This document shows positions 63,546 through 64,000 of a stretch of DNA of 64,000 nucleotides, in pieces. The position numbers and the translations under genes were made by a program. The stretch comes from Cristatella mucedo. Taxonomy: Eukaryota; Bryozoa; Phylactolaemata; Cristatellidae. Under the pieces are notes generated by a model, which saw only the letters and a list, made by a program, of their open reading frames with translations, was not told where the DNA came from and ran no database searches. The DNA is taken from the NCBI GenBank assembly GCA_009760855.2, contig WPIO01000241.1, forward strand, positions 64,001-128,000, read 5' to 3'. Numbering within the stretch: the first letter of the stretch is position 1; the number at the start of each line of letters is the position of its first letter.

Positions 63546-64000
63546 AAACGTGTTTTTTACGTGCGAAATGCTTTAAACATGGTGCAGCACTCTGCTGCCA
63601 GCCAGCTCACGCTCCGACATGCAGATTTGAAGTTTCTACATATTCCGCGATCTGCTGCGAACTTGTGCGAAACGTGTTATTTACGTGCGAAATGCTTTAA
63701 ACATGGTGCAGCACTCTGCTGCCAGCAGCTTACGCTCCGACATGCAGATTTGAAGTTTCTACATATTCCGCGATCTGCTGCGAACTCGTGCAAAACGTGT
63801 TATTTGCGTGCGAAATGCTTTAAACAAGGTGCAGCACTCTGCTGCCAGCCAGGGCACGCTCCGACACGCAGATTCTGAAGTTTCTACATATTCCGCGATC
63901 TGGTGCAAACTCGTGCGAAACGTGTTATTTACGTGCTAAATGCTTTAAAAGAAGGTGCAGCACTCTGCTGCCAGCAAGCGCACGCTCCGACATGCAGATT
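63546..64000 (+). repeat. Clean satellite, right edge of window
   Basis: Type A monomers with 124-bp spacing resume abruptly at the AACGTGTTTTTTACG copy and run off the end of the window inside GACATGCAGATT. Two copies have the AAACATGG tail variant. The array therefore continues to the right. Confidence 0.95.

Noticed and set aside
1-64000. 5S rRNA, tRNA or snRNA gene cluster
   Set aside because: The monomer lacks a recognisable 5S internal control region, a tRNA cloverleaf or a snRNA core. The only hint is an isolated B-box-like word in some variants.
1-64000. Telomeric or simple-sequence repeats
   Set aside because: No run of TTAGGG, TTAGG or similar was seen. Homopolymers occur only in the noisy blocks.

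Overview
This window is satellite DNA from end to end. A single tandem repeat with a 124-bp monomer (about 49% G+C in the consensus) runs head-to-tail in one orientation from base 1 to base 64,000 and enters and leaves at both edges, so the array is longer than the window. At 124 bp per unit the window would hold roughly 480-500 monomers after allowing for inflated, error-rich parts. I find no protein-coding gene, tRNA, rRNA, recognisable transposon or CRISPR array. A long, homogenised, gene-free array of this kind points to a eukaryotic chromosome, probably heterochromatin (centromeric, pericentromeric or subtelomeric). I cannot name the species from the sequence.

Layout. 1-42,525: clean array of about 343 monomers. 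It alternates between mosaic domains, where several monomer subfamilies are interleaved (1-4,870; 8,431-10,840; 17,141-34,400), and homogeneous domains of near-consensus type A monomers (4,871-8,430; 10,841-17,140; 34,401-42,525). In the mosaic domains the same ordered series of variant monomers recurs, several times at 3.72-3.85 kb (30-31 monomers), which indicates higher-order duplication. 42,526-52,430: the same satellite in order, but carrying dense random indels that stretch the unit to about 150 bp. 52,431-53,560: nine clean monomers. 53,561-63,545: a second error-rich block of almost the same length. 63,546-64,000: clean again. Both noisy blocks begin gradually on the left and end abruptly on the right, which fits unpolished long-read gap filling better than biological decay. 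Two short stretches inside them (50,045-50,285 and about 56,765-56,905) do not resemble the monomer.

The monomer has internal structure: a 6-bp inverted repeat with a 3-nt loop, a hexamer TGCGAA three times at helical spacing (10 and 20 bp) within a CGTGCGAAA direct repeat, and overlapping this a site matching 7 of 9 core positions of the mammalian CENP-B box (8 of 9 in recurrent variants). It has 10 CpGs, more than base composition predicts, and much of the variation between monomers is CpG to TpG or CpA.

Long open frames in the window are by-products of the repeat. The unit length is 3n+1, the consensus has one forward in-frame stop (at TTTAA), and indels that shift frame past that stop extend the frames.
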